Shown here: positions 6,452 through 14,639 of the stretch, piece by piece
How the letters are laid out: the number at the start of each line of letters is the position of its first letter
How positions within the stretch are numbered: the stretch's first letter is position 1
Assembly: GCF_000425705.1 (NCBI RefSeq)
Contig: NZ_AUDY01000010.1
Coordinates: 248,001-312,000, forward strand
Source of the DNA: Halobacillus kuroshimensis DSM 18393
GTDB taxonomy: Bacteria; Bacillota; Bacilli; Bacillales; Halobacillaceae
Direction of reading: 5' to 3'
Length of the DNA: 64,000 bases
Translations under genes and position numbers: made by a program
The notes under the pieces: generated by a model
The model's input: the letters and a program-made list of their open reading frames with translations, nothing else
Databases searched by the model: none
Told to the model about the DNA's origin: nothing

Positions 6452-8788
6452 TTATTCATCCTCCTTCGGTTTCTTTAATCGGATTAACCCGTAAATGGCC
6501 ATGGCGGCGATTCCGAGAACGACGATTTCAAATAACGTATCCAGACCACGGAAGTCAACAAGAATGACGTTGACAATGTTATCTCCGCCTCCAAGCTTAT
6601 AGGAGTTCTTAACAAAGTATTCGGAAATGGAATCAAACCATTTACTGCTGTGGGCAGAGATGGCAACCATTGTCATGAGTGCCCCGAAGCCGACAGAGAT
6701 AATCACGTTAAGAACCTGGGTGCTCATTGGCTGGTCCTTCTTCTTCAGCTTAGGAAGGTGATAGAACACAAGCAGGAATAGAGCTACCGTTACGGTTTCC
6801 ACGATGAGCTGAGTCAAGGCCAGGTCAGGAGCCCTGTAAAGGACGAACAGCATGGAAAGTCCGTATCCAACGACACCTAGAATCAAAATGGCCGCTATCC
6901 GGTTGTTGGTCAGGGCTGTACCGATGGCGGCCAAGACCATTGTGACAGCCACAGCGATTTCAGGTGCGGTAATTCTGGATAAGTTGGACGTATCCACGGT
7001 AAATCCGCCGGTCAGGGCCATAAAAGCAAAGCTGACGATTAAGATGGCTGCAAGAATCAAGCGGACATAGCGGCCGAGCGATCCGTTCATATAGCCTTTG
7101 GTAATGACTCCGGAATACCTCTCTGTCCGATCGACAAGTCCATCATAAAACTTGTTCAGACTTAGACGTCCAGGCAGGAAGTTGTACACCGGCGTCCATC
7201 CTTTCCTTGATATGGCCAGGATTGCACCGAAGACCACAACGGTTAAGGACATGACAAACGGCGGGATAATGCCGTGCCAGAATGTAATATGTTTTTCTTC
7301 AAGGGCTGTGCCTTTAACGGCCTCCGCCGCATGGGCGATGAACGATCCGTTCACAAGGAATGGGAATAGACCGATAATGATCACACCAGCGACCAGAATC
7401 ATCGGAGATACAAGCATTCCGATTGGAGCCTCGTGTGGTTTTTTCGGAAGTTGATCAATCTTTGCCCGTCCTCGGAAGGTCCCGAAGAAGAAATACATGG
7501 AATAGACGAATGTGAAAATGCTCCCCAGAACAGCCAGGTAAGGAATGACACTCATCATAAAACCAGAGAAACCAGCGGCTGATGCTTCCAGGTGAAGGGA
7601 AGATTCAAAGAACATTTCTTTACTATAGAACCCGTTTAAGAACGGGAGCGGTACACCGGCCATGGAGAATGAGGCAAAAACAGCCAGCGTCGCTGTGATC
7701 GGCAGATAAGTCATCAAGCCGCCAAGACGGCGGATATCCCTTGTCCCTGTTTCATGGTCAATGATTCCGGCAACCATGAAGAGGCTCCCTTTAAAGGTAG
7801 CGTGGTTCAGAATATGGAATACTGCGCCAAACACGGCGGCTTTCGTTCCGAACCCGAGCATCGCCATAATCATTCCCAATTGACTGATGGTGGAAAAGGC
7901 GAGAATTCCTTTCAAGTCTGTCTGTCGGACAGCCATATAAGATCCCCAGCATAATGTAACAATCCCAGCTGTGGACACAATAATGAAGAACCATTCACTG
8001 GAAGATAACATCGGAGAGTATCTGGCTACTAAATAGATTCCAGCTTTAACCATGGTTGCTGAGTGAAGATATGCACTGACAGGCGTCGGTGCTTCCATGG
8101 CATCAGGAAGCCAGATGTGGAAAGGAAACTGTGCGGATTTCGTGAAAGCCCCTAAGAGAAGCAGACTTAAAATCAGCGGGAAGTATTCACTGTTTAAAAC
8201 CAGCTGCTGCTGGTCAATCATCGCGCGGATACTTGTTGTATTCGTTAACTCACTCATGAAAATCAACGCACCGAGCAGGCTCAAGCCCCCGAATACGGTA
8301 ATCAGCATGGATTTAAGTGCACCATAACGAGATTCCTGTTTATAATTCCAAAAACCGATTAACAGGAAAGAAGACAACGACGTAAATTCCCAAAAGCTGT
8401 ACAGGGCAAATACGTTGTCGGAGAGAACGACACCGAGCATCGATCCCATGAAAATAAGAAAATACACGTAGAAATGGCCCAGCTGCTCAGATTTATGTAG
8501 ATAGTAAATCGAGTAGAAAGCCACTAAGGCACCGATTCCACTGATAAGAAGAACAAACAGCAGACTCAGTCCATCCAGGTGGAAAACCATGTTGATCCCA
8601 AGCGAGGGAATCCATGAGTACTCCTGGACGACAGGTTCAAAACCTGATCCGATATGACGGACAAAGTAAATAAAAATGACCACAGGCACAAGTGTTACAA
8701 AAAAGCCCGGGTGCAGCTTTTCTTTCCATCTGCTTAAGAATGGAATGAAAACAGCAAGAATAAAAGGCAGTAATACGGCCACCAGCAT
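6452..8788 (-). CDS. mnhA: Mrp-type Na+/H+ antiporter subunit A
   Basis: Largest Mrp subunit, 778 residues and about 20 transmembrane helices. The N-terminal two thirds is a NuoL-like proton-pumping domain (FWEFTSLSSFLLIGFW; FTKSAQFPFHIWLPDAM). The C-terminal region carries the MrpA-specific extension with YRAPDLALTQLIVETVTVALFL and the NuoJ-like segment VNVILVDFRGLDTLFE. It does not contain the MnhB domain, so this is not an A-B fusion. AAAGGAGGA lies about 9 bases before ATG. It is the first gene of the leftward operon and is preceded by a good promoter. Confidence 0.95.
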   Translation of the reverse strand: MLVAVLLPFILAVFIPFLSRWKEKLHPGFFVTLVPVVIFIYFVRHIGSGFEPVVQEYSWIPSLGINMVFHLDGLSLLFVLLISGIGALVAFYSIYYLHKSEQLGHFYVYFLIFMGSMLGVVLSDNVFALYSFWEFTSLSSFLLIGFWNYKQESRYGALKSMLITVFGGLSLLGALIFMSELTNTTSIRAMIDQQQLVLNSEYFPLILSLLLLGAFTKSAQFPFHIWLPDAMEAPTPVSAYLHSATMVKAGIYLVARYSPMLSSSEWFFIIVSTAGIVTLCWGSYMAVRQTDLKGILAFSTISQLGMIMAMLGFGTKAAVFGAVFHILNHATFKGSLFMVAGIIDHETGTRDIRRLGGLMTYLPITATLAVFASFSMAGVPLPFLNGFYSKEMFFESSLHLEASAAGFSGFMMSVIPYLAVLGSIFTFVYSMYFFFGTFRGRAKIDQLPKKPHEAPIGMLVSPMILVAGVIIIGLFPFLVNGSFIAHAAEAVKGTALEEKHITFWHGIIPPFVMSLTVVVFGAILAISRKGWTPVYNFLPGRLSLNKFYDGLVDRTERYSGVITKGYMNGSLGRYVRLILAAILIVSFAFMALTGGFTVDTSNLSRITAPEIAVAVTMVLAAIGTALTNNRIAAILILGVVGYGLSMLFVLYRAPDLALTQLIVETVTVALFLLVFYHLPKLKKKDQPMSTQVLNVIISVGFGALMTMVAISAHSSKWFDSISEYFVKNSYKLGGGDNIVNVILVDFRGLDTLFEIVVLGIAAMAIYGLIRLKKPKEDE

Positions 8789-8863
8789 GCGGATAATTCC
8801 TCCTTTGGCTATGTTTCATCTATTTAGTTCGTATAGGGATGATGACAGCCTTGTATCCATTCA

Positions 8864-8893
8864 ATTGTAATCAAAAAAACGGTCATTGTTCAA
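8864..8893 (-). promoter_or_regulatory. Probable promoter of the Mrp operon
   Basis: On the minus strand TTGAAC and TACAAT are separated by 18 bases, about 75 bases before the mnhA start. Confidence 0.6.
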
Positions 8894-8980
8894 CTGTAGC
8901 ATACCAGCAGCAGCATGTTGTAGACTTATTTTAGTCTTTCCTTATAAATATGAAGAGACACATCAAAAATAAAAATAAAA

Positions 8981-9023
8981 AAACACAAAAAAACATTCAT
9001 TCTCTTGAGAGAAACGAATGTTT
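8981..9023 (-). terminator. Terminator of sda
   Basis: AAACATTC pairs with GAATGTTT, with an inner TTCTC/GAGAA extension, followed on the minus strand by TTTTGTGTTTTTTT. It lies just after the sda stop. Confidence 0.8.
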
Positions 9024-9046
9024 ACGATGACGCCCTTTTATTTTGT

Positions 9047-9214
9047 CTACCCGACCCGGGGAATCGTTTTTTTCAATTGGTTCTGGATGGCTCTCTTTTT
9101 GATTTCATTACTGATCTGTTCGACAAATTCTTTGGAAAGATTGAGTTCAATAGCTTTGTGGTAAGATTGTATAAGCAGGGAATCCGATAATTGCTTCATA
9201 CCGCTGTCACTCAT
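9047..9214 (-). CDS. sda: Sporulation checkpoint inhibitor Sda
   Basis: Small protein of 55 residues. In B. subtilis Sda binds the histidine kinases KinA/KinB and blocks their autophosphorylation, preventing sporulation when replication is perturbed. The core reads MKQLSDSLLIQSYHKAIEL, followed by NLSKEFVEQISNEIKKRAI, the two-helix hairpin of the family. GGGAGGTGA stands 7 bases before ATG 9214, which adds five residues to the internal Met 6 that aligns with the B. subtilis start. DnaA boxes upstream fit the known DnaA control of sda. It lies head to head with yqeG, as in B. subtilis. Confidence 0.9.
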   Translation of the reverse strand: MSDSGMKQLSDSLLIQSYHKAIELNLSKEFVEQISNEIKKRAIQNQLKKTIPRVG

Positions 9215-9308
9215 GTGACAGTCACCTCCCGTTTTCTTAATCTCTCAAAGTCCATCTTTGAATGTATGTTTACCTTACCATGACCCGAAATTTGCCACAA
9301 TATAGAAG

Positions 9309-9408
9309 TTATCTACAAGAAAATGTAGATAACTAATTGGAAAAACCATCTAGGTTTAGTGATAACAAAGAAGTAACTGTGTGGAAAGTGTGTATAAACT
9401 TATCCACA
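9309..9408. promoter_or_regulatory. DnaA-box cluster between sda and yqeG
   Basis: A perfect consensus DnaA box TTATCCACA lies at 9400-9408. One-mismatch boxes are TTATCTACA at 9309-9317, its inverted copy TGTAGATAA at 9324-9332, and TGTGTATAA (reverse TTATACACA) at 9389-9397. A weaker TGTGGAAAG lies at 9380-9388. The sda-yqeG gap is a known DnaA-box cluster in B. subtilis, so conserved DnaA binding is likely. The rest of the 319-base gap holds the yqeG promoter. Confidence 0.8.
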
Positions 9409-9461
9409 GCCCGGATTTGTCGGTAAATGTCGAACGAATTTTGTTCTTAATGGAAGACCTT

Positions 9462-9490
9462 TTGAAACATAACGAAATTTTGTATATGAT
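9462..9490 (+). promoter_or_regulatory. Sigma-A promoter of the yqeG operon
   Basis: TTGAAA and TATGAT are separated by 17 bases, 44 bases before the yqeG start. Confidence 0.75.
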
Positions 9491-9533
9491 GGTGAAGGAG
9501 ATTTTGCCGTTGTATAAGAGATGGAGTGAGTTG

Positions 9534-10058
9534 ATGTTAAATAATTTTCTGCCTGATGAACACGTTCCAAGTGTATTTGATATAGATCCACAGGAACTCA
9601 AGGACAAAGGAATCAAAGGTGTTATCACAGATCTGGATAATACGCTGGTAGCCTGGGATGTTCCTGATGCTACCGAAGAAATCAAGGCATGGTTTAAAAA
9701 GATGAACAGTCATGGAATTCAGGTGACCATCGCTTCAAATAATAATGAAGCGCGTGTGAAATTGTTTTCGGAGCCTTTGGATGCCACGTTTATTCACAGC
9801 GCCCGGAAGCCCCTGTCCAAAGCGTTCAAAAAAGCACGCAAGCAGATGAAATTAAATAAGAACGAGGTGGCTGTTATTGGTGACCAGCTTCTCACGGATG
9901 TTCTTGGAGGCAACTCTGCGGGTTACCATACCATTCTCGTCGTACCGATCGTCGAAACAGACGGATTCGTTACCCGTTTTAACCGGAAGATTGAGCGGCG
10001 CATTTTAGATTGGATGAGAAGAAAAGGGAAAATTACGTGGCAGAGGAGAGATGGATAA
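9534..10058 (+). CDS. yqeG: YqeG family HAD-IIIA phosphatase
   Basis: HAD-superfamily hydrolase of 174 residues. The nucleophile motif DLDNTLVAWD (DxDxT) lies near residue 33, motif II Ser/Asn in TIASNNNEARV, and the Lys/Asp motifs in RKPLSKAF and VIGDQLLTDVLGGN. The relative in other organisms is a phosphatidylglycerophosphatase-like enzyme; the substrate here is unproven. The ATG at 9534 with GGAG 7 bases upstream matches the B. subtilis start. The reading frame extends upstream to 9381 but would include the promoter and DnaA boxes. The stop codon overlaps the yqeH start by one base. Confidence 0.9.
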   Translation: MLNNFLPDEHVPSVFDIDPQELKDKGIKGVITDLDNTLVAWDVPDATEEIKAWFKKMNSHGIQVTIASNNNEARVKLFSEPLDATFIHSARKPLSKAFKKARKQMKLNKNEVAVIGDQLLTDVLGGNSAGYHTILVVPIVETDGFVTRFNRKIERRILDWMRRKGKITWQRRDG

Positions 10059-11158
10059 TGGCAGAGATTCAATGCCAGGGATGCGGAGCGGAAATACAAA
10101 CAACAAACCCTGAACAACCGGGTTACGCCCCCGCTTCCGCTTTAAATCGGGAAGACATCATTTGCAAACGGTGCTTCCGCTTGAAACACTATAATGAGGT
10201 GCAGGATGTACCGTATCAGGATGATGATTTCCTGGAGATGCTCAATCAGATCAATGGGACGAAAAGCCTCGTCATCCAGCTGATTGATATTTTTGATTTC
10301 AATGGAAGTTTTATTCCAGGGTTGAAACGACTGACCGGGAATAATCCCGTTCTTCTAGTAGGGAATAAAATGGACGTGCTGCCAAAATCGGTGAACCATA
10401 ACAAGGTGAAGCACTGGCTGAAGCGCTCCGCCAGGGAAAATGGCTTGGAGGTCGAGGATGTGTTCTTGATTTCCGCTGAAAAAAACCAGGGTGTCGAAGA
10501 ATTATCAAGAGCCGTGGAGGATTACCGTAATGGAAAAGATGTTTATGTTGTAGGGACGACGAACGTAGGAAAATCAACGTTCATCAACACCCTTATTTCC
10601 AACACATCAGGAGTGAAAGATGCGATTACGACTTCTTACTTCCCGGGAACGACCCTCGGATTCATCGATATCCCGCTGGATGAGCAGAGTTCTATGTTCG
10701 ATACACCTGGAGTGATTCATCGTCATCAGATGGCCCACTATGTGTCGGATAAAGACTTGAAACTGATTACACCCCGCAAAGAAGTAAAGCCGAAGGTCTA
10801 TCAGCTGAATGAACAGCAGACTCTGTTTATCGGTGGACTGGCAAGGCTTGATTTTGAAAAAGGGGAGCGTTCGTCCTTTATCGGTTATTTCTCCAATGAA
10901 CTCCACATTCACCGGACGAAAATGGAGAAAGCTGATGACTTGTATAAGAATCATTTAGGGGAGCTTCTAACACCACCGGATCAGGATACAAAAGAGAAAC
11001 TGCCTCCTTTGAAAGCCCAGACATTGAAAATTACGGAGCCTAAGACAGATATCGTATTTTCGGGGCTGGGATGGATCACTGTTCCAGAAGGAGATGTCAC
11101 AGTTACGGCTCACGTTCCGGAAGGTGTGAAAGTATCCCTTCGCGCATCACTCATTTAG
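10058..11158 (+). CDS. yqeH: Ribosome biogenesis GTPase YqeH
   Basis: Circularly permuted GTPase needed for 30S subunit assembly. An N-terminal treble-clef zinc finger has paired cysteines (CQGCG near residue 5 and CKRCFRLKHYNE near 35). GTPase motifs occur in permuted order: G4 NKMD, then G1 GTTNVGKSTF, then G3 DTPG. A C-terminal RNA-binding domain ends in SLI. At 366 residues the length equals B. subtilis YqeH when ATG 10058 is used. The start overlaps the yqeG stop codon (TAATG), implying translational coupling. Confidence 0.96.
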   Translation: MAEIQCQGCGAEIQTTNPEQPGYAPASALNREDIICKRCFRLKHYNEVQDVPYQDDDFLEMLNQINGTKSLVIQLIDIFDFNGSFIPGLKRLTGNNPVLLVGNKMDVLPKSVNHNKVKHWLKRSARENGLEVEDVFLISAEKNQGVEELSRAVEDYRNGKDVYVVGTTNVGKSTFINTLISNTSGVKDAITTSYFPGTTLGFIDIPLDEQSSMFDTPGVIHRHQMAHYVSDKDLKLITPRKEVKPKVYQLNEQQTLFIGGLARLDFEKGERSSFIGYFSNELHIHRTKMEKADDLYKNHLGELLTPPDQDTKEKLPPLKAQTLKITEPKTDIVFSGLGWITVPEGDVTVTAHVPEGVKVSLRASLI

Positions 11159-11169
11159 GGGGAGATTTT

Positions 11170-12006
11170 TTGTATACATTCGGCTTGGCAGGATTTCCGG
11201 TCGGCCACTCGCTGTCTCCATGGATTCATGAACAATTGATGGAACAGACGGGGGTTGAAGGAGAATATCAACTGTTCGAAATCACACCGGAAGATTTCGA
11301 TGAGCAGATCGATCAGATCAAAAAACAGCAGCTGGATGGTTTCAACGTGACGGTTCCCTATAAGGAAAAAATCATTCCATATCTTGATGGAATCGACGCG
11401 AGCGCCAAACAGCTGGGGGCCGTGAATACAGTCAAGCGGACATCTGCTGGCTGGATCGGCTATAATACAGATGGAACAGGGTTTCTGCATTCGCTTCAGG
11501 CACGTTTTCCAGATCTTTTTCATCAGAAGATCAACGTTCTGCTTCTTGGAAGCGGAGGAGCGGCCAGAGGTATCTTTGCCGCGCTGATGGACCAGGCAGA
11601 GGTTAAGGTTGATGTAGCGAACCGGACGGTCAGCAGAGCAGAGGCCATGATTGCTGAAACCGGTGGTGACCATGCTGCCAGAGCGGTTACGATTGAGGAA
11701 GCTGAACAAGCAGCCGGGGGTTATGATTTAATTATCCAAACCACCACGGTTGGCATGAGCCCGAATGATGACACATCCATTATGCCGCTTCAAAATATCA
11801 AGGAAGGTACGGTAGTCAGTGATATTGTCTACCGGCCGGTGATGACGAACTTCTTAAAAGAGGCGGAACAAAAAGGGGCCCGTCTGCATTTTGGCCATGA
11901 AATGTTGCTGCAGCAGGCGGTTTATGCCTTCCAAATCTGGACGGACCTTCATCCTGAAGCGCATCCGCTCCTTGAAAAGTTCGAACGAAAGTTGAAAGGG
12001 GAATAA
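11170..12006 (+). CDS. aroE: Shikimate 5-dehydrogenase
   Basis: NADPH-dependent reduction of 3-dehydroshikimate to shikimate in aromatic amino acid synthesis. The N-terminal substrate domain shows GHSLSP and NVTVPYKEKI with the catalytic Lys, and TNTDGTGF-like sequence supplies the Asp. The nucleotide-binding loop is GSGGAARGI near residue 125. The TTG at 11170 is the only start with a good ribosome-binding site (GGGGGAG) and gives 278 residues, the usual size. It lies 11 bases after yqeH and 1 base before yhbY. Confidence 0.94.
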   Translation: MYTFGLAGFPVGHSLSPWIHEQLMEQTGVEGEYQLFEITPEDFDEQIDQIKKQQLDGFNVTVPYKEKIIPYLDGIDASAKQLGAVNTVKRTSAGWIGYNTDGTGFLHSLQARFPDLFHQKINVLLLGSGGAARGIFAALMDQAEVKVDVANRTVSRAEAMIAETGGDHAARAVTIEEAEQAAGGYDLIIQTTTVGMSPNDDTSIMPLQNIKEGTVVSDIVYRPVMTNFLKEAEQKGARLHFGHEMLLQQAVYAFQIWTDLHPEAHPLLEKFERKLKGE

Positions 12007-12007
12007 C

Positions 12008-12298
12008 ATGTTAACAAGTAAACAGAAAAAGCATTTGCGTGCGGCTTCCCACCAGGTGCAGCCGATCTTCCAGGTTGGTAAAGCAGGGGTCAATGAAAAT
12101 ATGACGACACAGATCAATGAGGCGCTTGAAAAGCGTGAACTGATTAAAGTCAGCATTCTGCAGAACTGCCTGGAAGAACCCGCGGCTGTAGCAGAAGAAA
12201 TTGTAGATGCTACAGATGCCCACATCGTACAAGTGATCGGAAGCACGATCATCCTGTATAAAGAGTCTAAAGAAAATAAGCAGATTGAGCTGCCGTAA
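12008..12298 (+). CDS. yhbY: Ribosome assembly RNA-binding protein YhbY
   Basis: CRM-domain RNA-binding protein of 96 residues that associates with pre-50S particles. The segment LTSKQKKHLRAASHQVQPIFQ opens the domain and the GxxG-like loop is VGKAGVNE. It lies between aroE and nadD, as yqeI does in B. subtilis, with 1 and 14 base gaps. Confidence 0.93.
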   Translation: MLTSKQKKHLRAASHQVQPIFQVGKAGVNENMTTQINEALEKRELIKVSILQNCLEEPAAVAEEIVDATDAHIVQVIGSTIILYKESKENKQIELP

Positions 12299-12312
12299 AG
12301 CAGGATGCCCTT

Positions 12313-12885
12313 ATGAAAAAAATCGGCATCCTCGGCGGAACGTTTGATCCACCCCATTATGGACATTTGTTAATGGCTGAATACTGCCGGGAGGATATGG
12401 GGCTGGATGAAGTCTGGTTTATGCCGTCCTATATCCCCCCTCATAAAAAAGAATCACAGACAGACGCTGAGCTTCGTCTGGAGATGGTAGAACGGGCGAT
12501 TGCCGGTCATCCGGATTTTCGGTTGTGTGATATCGAACTTGTTCGAAAGGGAACGTCTTATACCTATGACACGCTGACACTTTTGAATAACGAATACCCG
12601 GATCACCATTTTTTCTTTATCATAGGTGGAGATATGGTACAAAATCTGCCGCAATGGTATAAAATAAATGAACTGAAAACCATTGTGGATTTTGTCGGAG
12701 TGAAGCGGCCGGGGTATGAGTGGAATTCGGAAGCCGGTGTTCATTACGTAGAGATCCCCGGTGTTGATGTTTCCTCCACCATGATCAGGGAAAAGCTTAA
12801 AGATGGAAAAGGTGTCCGTTACCTCGTACCGGAAGCGGTGAATTCTTATATAAAGGAGCATCACCTCTATGGAAATGACTCGTGA
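12313..12885 (+). CDS. nadD: Nicotinate-nucleotide adenylyltransferase
   Basis: Transfers AMP from ATP to nicotinate mononucleotide in NAD synthesis. Nucleotidyltransferase motif GGTFDPPHYGHL lies at residues 8-19 and the second signature SSTMIREKL near 157. The length of 190 residues is typical. The 3' end overlaps yqeK by 17 bases, so the two are coupled. The ribosome-binding site is weak (AGGATG). Confidence 0.96.
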   Translation: MKKIGILGGTFDPPHYGHLLMAEYCREDMGLDEVWFMPSYIPPHKKESQTDAELRLEMVERAIAGHPDFRLCDIELVRKGTSYTYDTLTLLNNEYPDHHFFFIIGGDMVQNLPQWYKINELKTIVDFVGVKRPGYEWNSEAGVHYVEIPGVDVSSTMIREKLKDGKGVRYLVPEAVNSYIKEHHLYGNDS

Positions 12886-13429
12886 ACAAGCGTTGGAGTA
12901 CGTCAAACCTTTTCTTAAACAAGAGCGTTTCGACCACACTGTCAGAGTCGCTGATGAGGCGGTCATACTCGCTGAGCGTTTTGGCGCTGATGTAAAAAAG
13001 GCAGCCCTTGCCGGTGCACTCCATGATTATGCCAAGTACAAGGACAGGGACCTGATGAGGCGCTGGATTGAAAGCGACAGACGTCTGCCTAAAGATCTTC
13101 TTGATTATCATCATGAGCTTTGGCACGGCCCTGTTGGAGCCCTGATGCTGGAACAGGAAATTCATTTGACAGATCCTGAGGTGTCCAGTGCAGTATCCTG
13201 TCATACGACAGGAAAGAAACATATGAGTCTTTTGGATAAAGTTGTTTTTTTAGCGGATTACATTGAACCCGGGCGGAACTTCCCCGGAGTTGATGAAGTC
13301 CGTAAAACGGCGGAAACGGATTTGGATCAAGCCTGTCTCCTTGCATTAAAAAACACCATTGTATTTTTGGTCGGCAAGGGAAGGACTGTTTATCCGGACA
13401 CGTTTCATGCATATAATGATTTATTATAA
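12869..13429 (+). CDS. yqeK: HD-domain Ap4A hydrolase YqeK
   Basis: HD-superfamily phosphohydrolase; the family symmetrically hydrolyses diadenosine tetraphosphate to ADP. Metal ligands appear as FDHTVRVA near residue 21, ALHDYAKYK near 50, and later His residues (YHHELWHGPVGA, SCHTTGK, LADYIEPGR). The protein has 186 residues. It overlaps the end of nadD and uses AAGGAG as ribosome-binding site about 12 bases upstream. The pairing with nadD is conserved in Firmicutes. Confidence 0.93.
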   Translation: MEMTREQALEYVKPFLKQERFDHTVRVADEAVILAERFGADVKKAALAGALHDYAKYKDRDLMRRWIESDRRLPKDLLDYHHELWHGPVGALMLEQEIHLTDPEVSSAVSCHTTGKKHMSLLDKVVFLADYIEPGRNFPGVDEVRKTAETDLDQACLLALKNTIVFLVGKGRTVYPDTFHAYNDLL

Positions 13430-13476
13430 ACAGAAAGAAACCCAAAGAGATATAGGATGAATAAGGGAGGAAACTC

Positions 13477-13830
13477 ATGGAAAGCAGAGAATTGGTAACA
13501 CTGGCCGCACAGGCCTGTGATGAAAAAAGAGCTCAGGATATCGTCGTATTGGATATGGCGGATGTATCTTTAATCGCGGATTACTTCGTGATATGTGAAG
13601 GATCCAATGAAAGACAGGTACAGGCTATTGCCAGAGAAGTAAAGGCTCAGGCTGAAGAGAATGGTATGGAAGTGAAACGTATGGAAGGTTTCGAGCAGGC
13701 CCGCTGGGTGTTGATTGACCTGAACGGTGTCGTGTGTCACATCTTCCATAAAGATGAACGTCATTATTACAACCTGGAAAGACTTTGGGGAGACGCCGAC
13801 ACGGTGTTCGTTGAGGGCTTGGAAAACTAA
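13477..13830 (+). CDS. rsfS: Ribosome silencing factor RsfS
   Basis: Binds ribosomal protein uL14 and blocks joining of the subunits during nutrient limitation. The 117-residue protein shows the family core ADYFVICEGSNERQVQAIA and the C-terminal VVCHIFHKDERHYYNLERLWGDA. GGGAGG lies 7 bases before ATG. One base separates the stop from the yqeM start. Confidence 0.95.
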   Translation: MESRELVTLAAQACDEKRAQDIVVLDMADVSLIADYFVICEGSNERQVQAIAREVKAQAEENGMEVKRMEGFEQARWVLIDLNGVVCHIFHKDERHYYNLERLWGDADTVFVEGLEN

Positions 13831-13831
13831 T

Positions 13832-14560
13832 ATGAGTTACAGGGACATGGCGCGGGTGTACGACCGTCTGATGGAAGACGCTCCATACAGCAGCTGGGTG
13901 ACATTCACCAGGAATCAGATGAAGCACCACAATGTGACTGGGAGCAGAATTCTTGATATCGGCTGTGGTACAGGTGAGATCACCCATAGACTGGATCAGG
14001 AAGGATTTCAAATGACAGGTGTGGACTTGTCGGAGGAGATGCTTGCTGTCGCCCAGCAGAAAAATCCCCGTTCCTCCATCCAATGGTTGAAACAGGATAT
14101 GACCGAGCTTGAACTTCCAAAGGCTTTTGATGCGGTCATCAGTTATTGTGACGTTTTTAACTACCTGCAGGAACCGGGGCAGGTAAAAGCGGCATTCAAC
14201 AGTATTTATGCTTCTCTTGAAAAGGGCGGGCTGTTTTTATTTGACGTTCACTCTATAGATCATATTCAGAGTGACCTGAGTGGTTCCACCTTCGCAGAGG
14301 TGTATGATGATTTGTCCTATGTATGGTTTTGTGATCCCGGTGAAAAGGACAACAGCATCGTTCACGATTTGACCTTCTTTATCCAGGAAGGGTCCAGTTA
14401 TCACCGATTTGATGAGGTTCATTACCAACAGGGGTTTGAGCTTGATGATCTTAAAGCATGGCTGGAGGACGCGGGCTTCAGCTTCCGGGGAGTCTATGCA
14501 GACTTTAGTACAGAACCCGGTGGCGAAGGAGACCGCTGGTTGATTGCTTGTACAAAATAG
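13832..14560 (+). CDS. yqeM: YqeM family SAM-dependent methyltransferase
   Basis: Class I methyltransferase of 242 residues with SAM-binding motif ILDIGCGTGEITH near residue 40 and the acidic post-II residue in GVDLSEEM. The substrate is unknown. The ATG at 13832 directly follows the rsfS stop; the longer open frame back to 13727 overlaps rsfS and has no homology. It is the last gene of the yqeG operon, ending at a terminator. Confidence 0.9.
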   Translation: MSYRDMARVYDRLMEDAPYSSWVTFTRNQMKHHNVTGSRILDIGCGTGEITHRLDQEGFQMTGVDLSEEMLAVAQQKNPRSSIQWLKQDMTELELPKAFDAVISYCDVFNYLQEPGQVKAAFNSIYASLEKGGLFLFDVHSIDHIQSDLSGSTFAEVYDDLSYVWFCDPGEKDNSIVHDLTFFIQEGSSYHRFDEVHYQQGFELDDLKAWLEDAGFSFRGVYADFSTEPGGEGDRWLIACTK

Positions 14561-14562
14561 GG

Positions 14563-14596
14563 AAGAGTCCGATTGGAAAATCGGACTCTTTTTTTA
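14563..14596 (+). terminator. Terminator of the yqeG-yqeM operon
   Basis: A 12-bp perfect stem (AAGAGTCCGATT and complement), loop GGAA, and a T-tract. It begins 2 bases after the yqeM stop. Confidence 0.95.
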
Positions 14597-14639
14597 TCTT
14601 ATCCAGCAGGAATTCGTCAAGTAATGTCGAATAATAAAA

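Noticed and set aside
9381-9533. Upstream in-frame extension of yqeG
   Set aside because: It covers a consensus promoter and DnaA boxes; GGAG 7 bases before ATG 9534 and family length favour the shorter protein.
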